In this document: one piece after another, positions 20,573-33,630 of the stretch
How positions within the stretch are numbered: the stretch's first letter is position 1
Layout: each line of letters starts with the position of its first letter
Assembly: GCA_021234155.1 (NCBI GenBank)
Contig: JAJEKV010000084.1
Coordinates: 4,436,384 to 4,500,383, forward strand
Direction: 5' to 3'
Source of the DNA: Isoetes taiwanensis
Lineage: Eukaryota; Streptophyta; Lycopodiopsida; Isoetales; Isoetaceae
Length of the DNA: 64,000 nt
Notes under the pieces: model-generated
Told to the model about the DNA's origin: nothing
Seen by the model: the letters and a program-made list of their open reading frames with translations, nothing else
Databases searched by the model: none
Made by a program: the position numbers and the translations under genes

Positions 20573-22546
20573 AAGATCACAAATGTGTAGAATCGAAAAG
20601 CATAAAATGAATCAAATATGATAAGATGCTTCAGATTTTATGTATAGGTAACAAATGTTTCGTCGCGTAGCAGGAAATTGTTAAGAGGAAATATTTTTCA
20701 CATGGAATGGGGTACCCTTTCTTGCCAACATGGCTGCGGATTTGTTGCAAATCGACATATGGCACCATTGAATTGCCAAAAAGAAAGGATTGGCCATGAA
20801 ACTCAGCAAGGTTTGGCCATGAGCATCGAAAAACTACATGCAAGAGGTCTTACCCGCTATACCCGCCCAGCATCCCGTGGGCGGGTAAAAGACTAAATGA
20901 AACCATGGGAAAAAATCTCGCCGAAGAATGATTAATCGAAGTTCGGCAAGTAAGCAACATGGGCAGCAAGCAACCGCCATACAAAGGATGCAAAACAATT
21001 TCTGCCTTGAGCTTTGCATTACGCGCGATATTATGATCATCGGGCCATGGCCTCACCGTCCACAAGATCGCTACTATTTGCAGATATCAACATGAAGATC
21101 CGTAAACCCTTTTTGCCTGCCGCACGATCCGCGGAGATTGTTGGGCAGAAATGGTTACATTTCTACCATATCCGGATTTGGGTTGCTTCCTTCTGTGTGA
21201 CGGCGGATCGCCGGAGCTTGCCATAGAATGGAAGCCCACAGTGCTCGAAGGTGCCATAGCCGCCTTCGCGAACCCAGCAAAAAAAACTCATTAGAAAGTG
21301 ACGTGGCATCATCTCTTCCATTGATTTCATCAAATCTGGGCCGCCTAAATTAGGGCTGGGTCCAACACTTACACAATAACATTATAATATAGGATGTAAA
21401 AACATTTATTTGTGGCTCCATAGTAGCCTGATATCCTAAGCATTTCAGCACAATCTACCCAAGTATGAAGTAAAAGGCAAGCATGCCATTATACAATCCA
21501 TCTCCAAGATTGATCCTGATATACCTGAAGAAGATACCCCGTTAAGATCCACCTCCGAAAATGCAAGTGCAGTGGACGAACAAAGAAAGTGGGAGCTTCT
21601 TCCCTCGCGTTAACTCGGCCCATACACAATCTGTACCTTAGTACTACTGGAAGAATGCAAATCCCTTTCCAATTTCTCGTACTAAAGAGTATACATTCTC
21701 ACCATCTTCTTTAGGATACAAATGCAAAGGCCTCTCTCAATGGAGTGGTCCACTTCCACTTCAGCTGCCCATGGACACTTGCAATGGGTTTCTTCTTCCT
21801 TGCGCTCTACCAGCTAGAAGAAAAGCCAAAGCTTAAAGCTCCCCATCCCTGGCTGAGCTCATAACCCACCATTCAACCAGCAAGCAACTATAGGAGCATG
21901 CGGTCCTCCCGTCCCATGTCCCACATAGAATCACATTCCAAGAGGCAGACTGCTTTCATGACAGACTTTCCTAATATCCACACCTTTCTCCAGCTGGGAT
22001 GGAAGAGGGCCAACATGAGAGAACTAGACTCTATCCAAATTACATGTGCTCCACATCTAAAACAGTCAAGACTAGACCAACGCAAAACAATGCTGCCATA
22101 TGCACCCAAACACCTCTACAACAAAAGAGCGTCGCTGAAGTTAAAGTCCACCATTCTTGAAGAGTCTCCTTTGCTCACCCACACAAAAATGACTGCTCAA
22201 GGACTAGCACACTAAATATATCTCAAGACTATTTTGCCCCAGATAAAACTACCGCAAGAATATTACACTTAGATGCCGGCTGAATAAATCTAATGCACTA
22301 TTCTCGTGAGCCCAATCTGCAGCAGAAAAGAATCATGGCATACCCAAGCTAAATCTGATGCAGCAATGAACATCGGATAATATGGCTGCACATTCCAGTT
22401 CATGTTTGCCCCAACTGAAATGCAATGTAATGACACATGACCCTTGAAAAGAAGGTATCCTTCATGTTTAAAATGAGAAAAATGCAACCAACTAGTATTG
22501 CTTAATCTTTCCACGGTGAGAACGAAAACCAGAATATGTTGGTCCA

Positions 22547-22680
22547 TTAGCTGCAGTGACTGCACCAAATCCTTTCTGCAACCGTCTAAAAACCCCTCTG
22601 AGCTGCAGTGAGTGCAGCAAATCCTTGCCACAGTGAGTGCGGTCTAGAAAGCTACAATGAGTGCAGCATATCCATCCTAC
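22547..22680. repeat. imperfect short tandem repeat
   Basis: About four imperfect copies of a word like GCAGTGAGTGCAGCAAATCC occur in ~130 bases. The surrounding 21395-23099 shows no gene I can support. Confidence 0.5.
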
Positions 22681-23099
22681 ATCTGAGAAAGAAATCTGGC
22701 CCCAAGTCAAACATCAAGAAAGATAATAAAGCATACCATTGTGATTGAATCTTCTCCGAAGCAAGAACAGGGCTATCGAACTACACCATGTCCATGCAAG
22801 ATGGCCTCCCATTCTGGTTAAATCGCGGAAAAGAAAGCATGGCGACTATTCTGACCTCAGGATCTTGTGCTAAAGGGTTCCTCAGAGCTAAGGCGAGCTC
22901 CAAATAAAACCACTTTACCGCAAAGCCTGAATCGTTGGCGCTTAGCACCCTGCTCCAATCTGCAAATAACAACAGAAATGCGAAGCCAGTGGTCAAGGAT
23001 GATCCTTCGACCACTCTTCCAGCAGAAATAGAAGAGTAGCTGCTCTGCACGAGATGGGCGGCCGCCTGCCGCCGCCCTAGGCGCAACCTAACCCTAGCG

Positions 23100-24061
23100 A
23101 CATTTTTCCCATCATCAATTGGGTTTTCTCAAGATTCAGAGGAGGTAGGTTGAGTAGAGTTCATGTTAGTTCATCTGGAAGTTAGCACTCCAGATGGGTT
23201 AGTGATTCGTGTCTAGAGTAGAGCCACCCTAGATCCTTTGTTGAACATCTCGAACCCTAATCAAGGAACCCTAACTGTTAGTTAGCTATGTATGATTAGG
23301 TTAAGATGTTCATATGATATTGATATTGATCATGATGTGATGTATGTGATATTGGTTGATCATGTTGCTCCTCTTGTATGGGGAAGGGGGGTAGAGACCT
23401 AGGGCCATATGTAGTATGCTCCTAGTGTAGATCCCTTAGTTCCTATTAAATGCGGCCCTGCATAAGAATCCACCGGCTATGGAGGCTATGATGTGACCTC
23501 AAAGACCACATAACGGGGCTAGAGGCAAGATGGAGGGTGGATCCCCGCCGAGTGGGGGCTTCGGGGATCCCATAGTGGGCTAGGCTTATGGTCTGGTCAC
23601 TTCGGGGGGTCGAGCATGGGTCCCACACCTCCCCAGGCAATGGTGTCACCGCCTCAAGAGCTGCAAGTGTCGCCTGGCTCTTGTTTTGGGGGTTCGGGGC
23701 GGGTATGAATCGTGTCGTCACACGATCCTCTAGCCCGCGGAGCCTCTAGACCCCTGAAGGGGAGATGCAACCCTTCCTACCTCGTCTGGACCAGGGAGAT
23801 GCAACCCGAGTAGTCCCGACGGGTGATGCCATGGGATTGGCGTGATCCCAAAGGTTAGAGTCATACCACAGCCTTGATCTAGCCCATCTCAAAGTATGCA
23901 CGAGGGGCTGGATGGAGTGGTCAACCCTAGCCATTGTCCCATGCCAGCCCCTCGCCATTGTTATGACTCCTGGCCCGCTTCTATCTTGAGGCCTATCCAA
24001 ATGCAAATGACTACCCTATGTGTTAGAGCCATGGGTAGGAGCTCTCGTGTTTTATGGTATA
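23100..24061 (+). repeat. gypsy LTR fragment
   Basis: It is related in order and wording to 10440-11480. Shared blocks include GGGAAGGGGGGTAGAGACCTA (cf. 10787), ATGCTCCTAGtGTAG, GGGAGATGCAACCC and GGATGGAGTGG-CAACCCTA, then CCATGCCAGCC. No coding sequence. It ends exactly where the Helitron terminus at 24062 begins. Confidence 0.55.
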
Positions 24062-25921
24062 CTAGAAAATTGCCCACCGTTGGTGGGCTTTGTGTGTGAT
24101 TAAACGAAGGCAATTATGTAATTTGTGACTCTAAGGTGATTGTCTGCTTGGTTGCAAGCAGAAAGCTTTGCATTTTCCTTAGAGTTGGGTTGTAGGGTAT
24201 AGGCAATTGAAGCACTTTAATTTGTATGTAGCAAGCAAACGCTTTGCATTTTCCTTAGAGTTGGGTTGTAGGGTTTTATTACAGGTTGGAATTGGATTTG
24301 TATGTGATTGAAGTAAGGCAGTTCAAGCATGAGAAGATTAGTGCTTGTTTGAGTGTCTTCCTATGTTGAAAGTGCAGAACATTGGAATTCAAATTTAGTT
24401 ACAATGCAATTAGAATTCAAATTTAAAAATTTGTACGTGTATTATATCAAGAGTAGTTGAAGTAGGGAATTTTGATTGTATTTTTTTAGTATATGGTAAG
24501 ATGTGATTTTGTATTTTGTTTATTAGATTCTTTGATTCGTTGGCATATTGTATGGGATGGACGTCTTGGATTGTAATTTTTTGTCGATCTTGATTCATGT
24601 AGTTGTCATGTTGTACAGACAGTCGAAATATGTATGGAATCCATTTCGCTTTTGCTAAAATATGTTGGTATAATTTGCCTTCATTGTCCTGGAAGTAGAT
24701 ATTGAATTAGTTTGTTGTTGTGAAATAGGTTCGTTGTTTGTGAAGTACTTGTGTTCTTATTTCAATGCAATTCATTTGCATTGTACCCTAGAATTTTTTC
24801 TGCTTCATCGTTGAAGGCGGTGGCCCAGGTTTCGCCAGTAGAGTCTATATATCTGTAGTCTATGTTTGCTTAGTACGAAAGCTTCTTTGTTATATTTTTC
24901 AGAAGTGATTAGTATTGATTAATATTTACCTTTTAGAAATTGATGTTTTGATGTGGCAGGTTTGACACCATGTTGTCGATGTCTCGGTCTGAACTTTTTT
25001 CTTGCAAGAGTTGCATGCAGTGTAGCACATTTGTTGGTCTGGATTTATGTAACTTATGGACGCTATGAGAGTAAAGATTTTAGCCTTTCATTTTACAATT
25101 AAAAGGTGTTAGTGTTGGAAGTATGGAATTGGAATTTAGTTTGTGTTGTTAGTTTACTTTTTGTTGTCCAACGTTGGCTAATGTGATGTCTGATATGAAT
25201 GTGTGATTGTTTTACTGTGTTCTTGAAATGTCGTGTGCTTATTGTTTGCTCAAGCTTGCTGCCACTGGTGTGTATATTACATTTTTACCTTCTGTATCGT
25301 ACCTGTTTGTTGTAGAATGTTTTGGATCAGTCATCATTTGGTCGGTAACAATTGTTAGTGAGTTTGTTGACTGACCAATTGCCAAGGTACATGGTATGTT
25401 AGGATTGATTTGTATGATGTTGTTTGTTGTGCTTGATAATGACAAACCTGCGATTGAGAGTGGTGGTTAGAGTTTAGTCTGCCCAAATGTGTTTTATATT
25501 CCATATGTGTATGTACCTTGAAAATTGTTAGCTCGTACGCGCATAACTAACACTACTGGTGCTTCATGTATTGTTTCTTCTAGTTGTGTTGTTTCCATTG
25601 ACGCTAGTTGGTTCCAAAGTGTGATGTTGACATTCTGTTTGCTACATATTGAAAACGAAGTACTATTGTCAAGTGTATTATTTAGTTGTACTTTTGTAAG
25701 TTCACGTTTGGTCAGTTCTTTGTTGTCGATTTTTCTTTGAATGCTTTTTTTTGTTGATAGGTTGCATGCAATTCCAATGACGTCTGATGTGTACTTATAC
25801 TATGTTAATGTTTGGTATTTGATTGATTTAATTTTTGTCCGTCTCTATCCCCATTTGGTTGACACCTTGACACCTGAAGCTAAAAGTAACTCAAAATGCT
25901 TTAAATTTTCAAAATTATAGA
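24062..25921 (-). mobile_element. probable Helitron of another family
   Basis: The minus-strand 3' end has a perfect hairpin GCCCACCAACGGTGGGC (24072-24088), linker AATTTT, CTAG (24062-24065) and host T. The 5' end is proposed at 25921 (TCTATAATTTTG, host A), chosen only because TC-TATA fits and the flank is right; it needs confirmation. Subterminal sequence holds an ~80-base duplication (TTTGCATTTTCCTTAGAGTT at ~24168 and ~24245). The 3' end is well supported, the 5' end weakly. Confidence 0.5.
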
Positions 25922-28287
25922 TTAATCAAGCATAAATCTTTCTAACAACAAATATCAATATGCATCAATAATGGATGTAATAGAATTTGACAGACTTGGT
26001 CAATTAAACAACATTGCAGCTTTCCGAAATAGCTTTCAGCATTACAATGACGCGGCCATGAAAGGGTTGTCAAAAAGATAGACAATGTGCAGTTTGAGGC
26101 AACGTGGTCATCCATGTGGACTCATATAACTTGGTTCTCATGACATATTTAGATTTATGCTTTGTGTGAATATAAATGGCAAGTTTGGAAAGTCCATTCA
26201 TTTTCAAACCCACACTTGAAACCAATTGTATAAGATGCAGGTATTAAAGAACTTTATGCACTTTTGATATTATGGAATGCATGAACATTTTTCCTATTTA
26301 TGTCATCCTAAATGTTGGCAACTATGTTGGCCACTATAATGAATAGTTTTCCTATTTATGCCGTCCTAAATGTTGGCCACTTTGGGATAATTATGCAGAA
26401 GCAAAGCAAAATATAGAACAATTATTTGCTTATTAAGAAGAACGAAACTTTGAATGTTAATACTGCCAAAACGCATATACCAAAATGCTGCTTCTAAGTC
26501 GGCATCCCTAACCAAATTCTATGGTTATCGCATATGCCCGCCTTATAACTCTATAAGCATATACATACTACACATGCACCACTAATTAAAAATAACAGTT
26601 CAATGTCACATGCATTACTAAAGAAAAATAAATAGTTGAATGTTGTAGTGGATAAACCGTTAACATTCTTGAATCTTGTTCCAGCTTCGAAGCTTTAAAA
26701 GAGGTCAAGCTGGTGCTTTATGCATTGTTTCTTCAAGTTGTCATATCATAGTTGGATGATATGACATTTACTCGTAATCTTCCAATTGGGATTCGCAGAA
26801 ACTAATGGATGTCAATATAAGTTCTTATTGAGGTATGATTTGAATAGTCATTCATTGGGTGGTTTAGAAGTGACAGTTTGCTGGAGGTTTATGCACCATT
26901 CCCATGTACACTTCGAGATGTTGATTGTAAAAGTCATTCAGTTGTAAGTTTGTGTACACATTTTGTTATGACAGAGTAATTGTTCTATTATTTTGTGATA
27001 AAACAAATAAATGAATTTGATAAGGAACTTCAAAATTCGCACAGCTTTGATTTGTTAATGCTAAGGGTTGATTTGTTAATGATGCATCCATCAAGATAGC
27101 CAATCATAGGAAATAAAAGTGAAAGCTATGAGCATATAATATTCAAAAAGAGGATTTTGCATTGTCAAGTGATATCTCAAATAGTAGACATAGAATAGTA
27201 GTCAAGTGAAGATAATTTGGGATTTGGCGACTCACCTGCATAGCTACGGAAATGATAATGTCAATGTACAATTTATCAATGAGATTGATGGACATTTTCT
27301 CTTGCAAATTGGATGGAGTGTATGCTCAGGGAGTTATCACATAGTCTTCCTAATATGACTGTGGAACAAATTTTACAATTCAAATAACTGGCATCCACCT
27401 GCTAGATGACCATTGCAACAAATTTTAATGTGGAAGGAGTACTGTTACTGTGGAACAAATTTTACAGTTCAACTTCTCCTAGATGACCGGCATCCACCTG
27501 CTATATACACTTTCCCACCAAGAACAGCACATGCAAATGAAAGAAATACTTGGTCTCAAATGTATTCAGGTCTGTGTATTAAGGAAACAACTGACCTCTT
27601 ATCGCTACATTTAAATGCCAGCACGATCTATGTTTGTATACATGTGTGAGTGGCAGCAACTTCTTACGTTGTGGCCCAAAATTTTCTAAGTCACAGCAGT
27701 CAAGGCAAATAGGGCGCCAAATTCTACATGCTTGCCCTACTATGATAGTTCCTCTAGAGATAATTATTGCAGACCAATTACGCAAGCACATATAAAGGCT
27801 GTCCCGTTGGGCTGGTAAAATATACAATATTTTGAGTAACTCAAAGGCACTATGAAAGAGGGTGAGGGATATCAGAAAGCTGAGCACATTATGGAGAAAT
27901 CCCTAAGGTACATTGGGGAAGGCAAAAATCTTATAATGGTAAACATAGTCCGGTAGCAGCTATACCTGAGGTGAAAGAAGCCCTTGAATAAAGCTGAGAT
28001 AAGCGCTTAAATAGAACAGTGCAGAATAGAGCTGACAGGGGAAAGCAAATGAAGATTAGAATAGCGATGAAACTAAAACCATGTCCTCCTCCACTTCTCT
28101 ATATAACCGTTTTCTCACCGCTGCATCTAACTATCAAGGGCATTAGACTGGCATTAAATATCACAAACGCCAGCACCTTTAAATGCCGGCACGATCTATC
28201 TTTGGTATTTTGCATGGTACTTCTTTAGATAATTATTGCAGACCAATTATGCAGGACTCAATTAAAGAACTACAAAGAAAGTACAAA
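25922..28287. repeat. AT-rich region with local duplications, no gene
   Basis: No coding region is supported. Duplicated pieces include CCTAAATGTTGGC-type blocks at ~26300/26360, GTGGAACAAATTTTACA at ~27361 and ~27454, TAAATGCC-GCACGATCTAT at ~27613 and ~28181, and GATAATTATTGCAGACCAAT at ~27757 and ~28230. These look like decayed repeats. Confidence 0.5.
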
Positions 28288-30340
28288 TCTTATATTATAA
28301 TGTTATAGCGTAAGTATGTCATGAATGAAACCCTAATTTGAATGGCCGAGATCATCTGGATGCATCCGAAGGCCTAGATTTATTGCACGACTTACCAACA
28401 CTGTGATTGGTCATGCTTCGATCTCTTAAGGGGAAAGGGTAAATGAAACGGGGGAAAAGGAAAAGGGAAGTGGAAAGAGAGAATGTGAAGGGCAAAAAGG
28501 CATGGGGAAAAGGGAAAAGGGTAAAAGGAAAAGGGAACTTCGATCTCTTAAGGGGAAAGGGTAAATGAAAAAGGGCAAAAGGAAAAGGGAAGTGGAAAGA
28601 GAGAATGTGAAGGGCAAAAAGGCATGGGGAAAAGGGTAAAAGGAAAAGGAAGGAAGGAAGGAAGGAAGGAAGGTACTTTTATCGTCCACGGAGACCAATC
28701 GGTCTATGGGACCCAATACAAAAGGGTGGGGATAAGAGAAGAGAAAAATGCATGGAAAACGAAAAAGGGAAAGGGAACCTGGGAAAAGGGCACGAGGGAA
28801 GGAGGAAGAGATAAAGTGGAAAAGGTAAATGGAAAGGGCATGAAAAAAAAGGAAAGAGGAAAAGGTTGAAAAAAGGAGAAAATGAAGGAGAAAAAAAAAA
28901 AGCATGAAAAAAGGAGAGGGGAAAAAGCATGGGAAAAGGAAGGAGCATGGGAAAAGGGGGAAAAAGAGCATTGAGGAAAGAGGAAAAAGGAAGGGACAAA
29001 TGGCATAGGAAAAGGGGAAAAAAAAGAGAGGGAAAAAACACATCAAGAAAAGGGGAAGAGTGAAAGGTTGGAAAAATGAGGAAAAGGGAAGGGGCAAGGG
29101 GGAACAAGAAAATGATGGGGAGAGGGGAAAAGAAAAGGGGCAAAGAAAAATGGAAAGTGAGAAGAAAGAAAAAGGAAAGGGAAAAGGGGGAAAGGGAACC
29201 TAGGTAAAGGTCACAAGGAAAAAGAAAGAGGGAAACGAGAAAAGGGAAGGGGGGAAGGGCATGAGAGAAAAGGGAAGAGGAAAATGGTGAAGAAAGAGAA
29301 AAAAGAAAAAGGGAAAAGAAAAGGGGCAAGAGAGAAAGGGTGGGGAAAAGAGGAAAATGGGTATAGGAAATAAGAGAATAAAACAAATGTGCAAAAGGCA
29401 TGGAAAAAGGGAAAAGGAGAAGGAAAGGAAGGGAAAAAGTGCACAGGAAAAGGATCGGCAAAGGAGGAAAACGGAAAGAAAAAAATCCATCAAGAAAAGG
29501 AAACGGGAAAAAGGGAAAGGGAAAGGGAAGCAGGGGAGTGATGGAGGGGAGGGAAAGGGAAAAAGGACATGAGGAAAGGAAAAGAGAAAAGAAAAAGGAA
29601 GGGTTGAAAGAAGGGAAAATTGCACGGGAAGAGGGAAAGGGTGGGAAAAGGAGGAAAATGAAGCACCGTAAAAATAGAAAGAAGAAAAAAGGTGGGAAAA
29701 AAAAGGGCATGGGAAAAGGGAAATAGAAAATGAAAAAAACTTAATGGAAAAACCTCGGAAAATGGAGAGAGGCACGGGAAAAAGGAAATGAGGAAAATAG
29801 AAAAGGGAAAAGAGAAAAAGGAAACATGGAAAAATTGGAAAGAGGGAAAGGATCCAGGAGATGGAAAAGGGAAGGTAAAAAGGCATGGAAAACGGGAGGG
29901 AGAAAAGAAAAAAATTCAAGGAAAAAAACACAAAAAAGGAGGAAAATAGTGGGAAATGGAGGAAAAAAAGAAGGGAAAATAGGTATGGAAAAAGCTTAAA
30001 AAAGAGTAAAAAAGGTTGAGAAAAAGGAAGACATGGAAAAAGGGTGGGGAAAAGAGAAGGCATAAAAAAGAGAAAGGGAAGGGAAAAGGGCAAAGAAAAA
30101 AAGAGAAGAGGGTAAAGGTGGAGAAAGGAGCAAAAGGGAAGGGAAAAAGGTTATTTAGAAAAGGGGAAGGAAAGGGATGGGAAAACAAGGAAACATGTGA
30201 GAAAGACGAGAAAAAAAAAAAGAAAAAAAAAAGTAGAGAAAAAAAGAAAAAATGAAATACGGGATAGAGCAAAAGGGAAAGGGAATGGGATAGGGCTTTT
30301 CTCAAACATCCCAAAGCATTTGTTCTCTAACTTATGCCCA
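28288..30340 (+). mobile_element. GA-rich Helitron, copy B (3' end truncated)
   Basis: It starts with TCTTATATTATAATGTTATA after host A (28287) and then follows copy A (17526-19526) in reverse complement over its whole length, including the leader 28330-28430, the GA tract (28430-30290) and the subterminal GATAGGGCTTTTCTCA. It breaks off at 30340 inside the hairpin (CTTATGCCCA then AAGAAAG), losing the second stem arm and CTAG. A ~100-base block near the 5' side of the GA tract (CTTCGATCTCTTAAGGGGAA) is duplicated. The 3' hairpin is needed for Helitron termination, so this copy is presumably dead. Confidence 0.88.
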
Positions 30341-31612
30341 AAGAAAGCCTATTTCATTACTACATGAACAATTACTTTAATGCTGAAAAAACAATAAAAG
30401 ATGCCGAATAAACCTTAAGAATGTATTTCTATTCATGAGAGCATCCCGAATGAAACCCACTGGACAGGAAATCCTAAGTTAAGAAAACAGAATCTGGCAT
30501 AGATCCGACCCCATCAACATGTAGAAAAGCCTAACTTAACAAAGTTACCTGGATGAATATGGCAAGGCCTGACGAATTTAAAGTGCTACGAAAGGCCACA
30601 ATGTTCCTCCTTCCTTTTCCTTAAATCCGGCCAGGATGGAATCCATCCACGATGTTCCTTTCCTTTTCCTTAAATCCCGCCATAATGTTCCTCATGTAAG
30701 TGCTTGTCCATCAAGAACCTCAAAATTCAATGAAACAACAAAGAATCTGACTGATATACTTACAATAAGGATCACACGCGATGATATAAACAGTGAAGAG
30801 GGAGCTTATGCTGATGAATAATTGGGCCAAATGGACCTTCTCCATGCTCTACCGATCTCTAATTCTCTGATACACCAAAAGGGATGCCATGCAATCCCAT
30901 GAATAGACTAACATTGCTTTATATCTTAATTCTTATTCAAATGATGCAGAATAAATTGTCATTTAGAAAGCAAGTGCAAGCTCTATTTCACCAACAGGAG
31001 CATCCATTTAAAAGCTTAAGGAAAGACCTAAAAGTAATGCTAGGCACACAGTTCTCAAATTCCTAGTCTAAATATGTCAAATATGACAAATTGCATTTGC
31101 TGCTCTAGTTTTACAGCAGAGTAGTAATAGGGTCATAACTTTAAGAAGAAAGCTCTATTTCCTAAACATGAACATGCATTGGAAAGCTCAGAAAACAAAC
31201 TATAAAAGATGCTAGGCATATGTTTTTCAAATTCATAGTACAAATGGGCGAAATAAATCAAAGTACATGAGCCAGTCCAAAAAGCTCAGTACACAGGATA
31301 TGCCGTCAAAACTATGTGGGTTCACTTCTCTGTGGGGTTCTAAATGGTAGCAAAAATGGCCGGACGGATGGATTATCTCTTGCTTTTGCGTGGCACCCAA
31401 GTAATTCTCAACTTGTACAAATAATTAAAACATTATCAGGATAAGACCTCAGCTCCTTCTCATTCTCTTAAAAAGTTCTCTGATCAATCTCAGACAACAA
31501 CCAACAAATGATTCTCAGTCTACACCTAAGGCACATCGCAAGCGCCGGTGTTCTATGCTCGAGGCCTAAATTGCTTACAACTTATAAATAAATTGTGTTA
31601 AAGACAACCTAA

Positions 31613-32930
31613 AGGAACAAACCTTGCAAGACTGGTCTACACACCTATGAAAGATGCATTTCAGGTTCAGATATTTCCATAACGCCAATGAATTCAAGGC
31701 TTGTTTCAATAACGTCACATGCCCAATCAATATAAGGCTGATTCTGAATCTGCAAGTTTAAGAAATAACAATCAACACATGTCCTATATGTTCAAAGCAT
31801 GTAGAAATTGTTTTCAACACAACCAGATGGAATAACATCACGGCTGCTAACACAGAGCTTGCTTGCCACATTCATAGTTCATGAACCCGGCTTCACCAAT
31901 AAAAAGCCTTTAGCCGTTAATGGTGCATGCACTGCATCTAACCAACATGCACATGAAGTCCTTCATTTTACATGTTGCAAACCTTAGATCTGCCCTGTGA
32001 ATGAACCAACCAGCAAAGCTGCAATCCTGAACTTTATAGCACTCTGATCCAGCCTAAGCACAACATCAAATATCTCTAAAATGTTCGTCCAACAATGTCA
32101 ATGGCTATCTCTTTATCTTCTAATCTCTGAGCCTTTAAATGCAGGCACAAAAGAATCATATTAATGACAGATCTAAGGCCATTCTTGTTTATTATGGAAC
32201 AATTGCTTAGACAGATCTAAGGCCATTACTGTTTATTATGAAACAATTGTCTCAGTGGACGATAAAAAAACTATTCTATTCTATTCTGGTAGAACATTGT
32301 TAAGCTACCAGAAAACGTGAATGGCACCAAGATGACATGGACTCAGTTTAGAACATATTGGACTCGATTCATCAATACATGTGTAGATTCATTTAGTTAT
32401 TACCTGTATTACTCCCCTCATGTAATTTCCCATACACAAATACTGGACCTTCCAGACTTTGTGGCACCCTCTGCCTATTTACAAAAGAACTTATTTATCC
32501 TTTCTGGACAGTTCTTCTATACACCAAGCAAAGCCATGCACACATCACATAATGCATTCTGCACGTACATTACCATCTATAGAATACTACTCTTTCCACA
32601 TGTATTGTGTTGGAGACAGCCTAAAGGAACAAACCTTGCAAGACTGGTCTATACACCTATGAAAGATGCATTCCAGCTTCAGATATTTCCATAACACCAA
32701 CAAATCCAAGGCTCGCTTCGATTTCGTCACAGGCCCAATCAATTTAAGGCTGATTGTGAATCTGCAAGTTTAAAAATCATGACATTAGAAATAGCAATCA
32801 ACACATGTCCTACATGTTCAAAGCATATACGAATTGTTCTCAACACAACCAGAAGGAATAAAATCAGGGCCGTTAATACAAAGCTTGCTTGCCACATTCA
32901 TAGTTCGTGAGCCAGGCTTCACCAAAAGTC
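31613..32930. repeat. ~300-bp direct duplication (31613-31905 and 32628-32930)
   Basis: Both copies begin AAAGGAACAAACCTTGCAAG and run in parallel, with about 85-90% identity by eye, to GGCTTCACC. A third partial copy (CTGCAAGTTTAGAAATCATG) is at ~33029. Between them at 32168-32250 is a smaller tandem duplication (ACAGATCTAAGGCCATT). No gene is recognised in 30341-33630. Confidence 0.65.
32249..32287 (+). repeat. dispersed SINE-like motif, partial, with (TTCTA)n tail
   Basis: TCTCAGTGGACGATAAAA is followed by ACTATTCTATTCTATTCT. It matches the 3' half of the motif at 19180 and, including the pentanucleotide tail, the one at 37270-37331. Confidence 0.5.
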
Positions 32931-33630
32931 GGGACCAATAGGGGCTCACCTCTTGCAACTCTTCCACAAAACCACTCGCTTGCTCCAAAACAACTGCCTC
33001 AATTAATCCAAGCCTGCCTTCGATGTGAACCTGCAAGTTTAGAAATCATGGCATTAGAAACAACAATCAACACATATGCACGAATCTGCATCTCAACAAA
33101 CCAATGAGCAGCAAAGCACAATAAACAAAACAAACTGTCTCAGCTAATAGTTCAGATTGTTTATATCTTCCATATCCAACAATTCTCTAAGGCCTCAGCA
33201 TAGAGAAACTTGTTATGTTAGTTATACATGGAACCACAGAGAAACATCTTATGTCAGCGATATATGGAAGCTCTAGTAGACAAATCTCTCAAAAGCTTTG
33301 GATTGACTACATTGCTCATCTTCCCGCTCTTAAATGGCAATTAATGTCCACCAAACAAAAACCTAAGGCACTTTTCTTTGCGAAATTAAACACAGCCATC
33401 ATTTTGCAAAGCATCGTCCTCAGAAAGCTTGGATGATGCCGGGATTGTGGCTTTCCTGTAGGGGATACCATCACCAAAGGTTCGACAGCCATAGCCCGAT
33501 GCTTTTTTGTTCGATGGCCACGAAACAAAAACCTAAGACACTTTTTTTTTTTACCGTTAGATGTGCTCATCAAATCCTAAGCGTCCGATTTAGGTCTCCA
33601 TTGAAGACACACGCCAAAGCATTATAATAG

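Larger units (their letters stand above)
16033..21394 (-). mobile_element. Helitron with captured exons and nested Helitron
   Basis: The 3' end is at 16033-16057 (CTAG, host T outside, hairpin GCCCAACAACGCTGGGC with one stem change). The 5' end is at 21394 (TCCTATATTATAATG, host A outside). About 90 bases inside the 5' end match the Helitron ending at 859, and 80 bases inside the 3' end match the one ending at 863. The interior contains splice-bounded exons on the element's own strand (16989-17120, 19975-20138, 20378-20572), typical of gene capture, and the GA-rich Helitron 17526-19526. No RepHel protein is seen, so it is non-autonomous. The pairing of these two ends is inferred from family resemblance and position. 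Confidence 0.7.
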
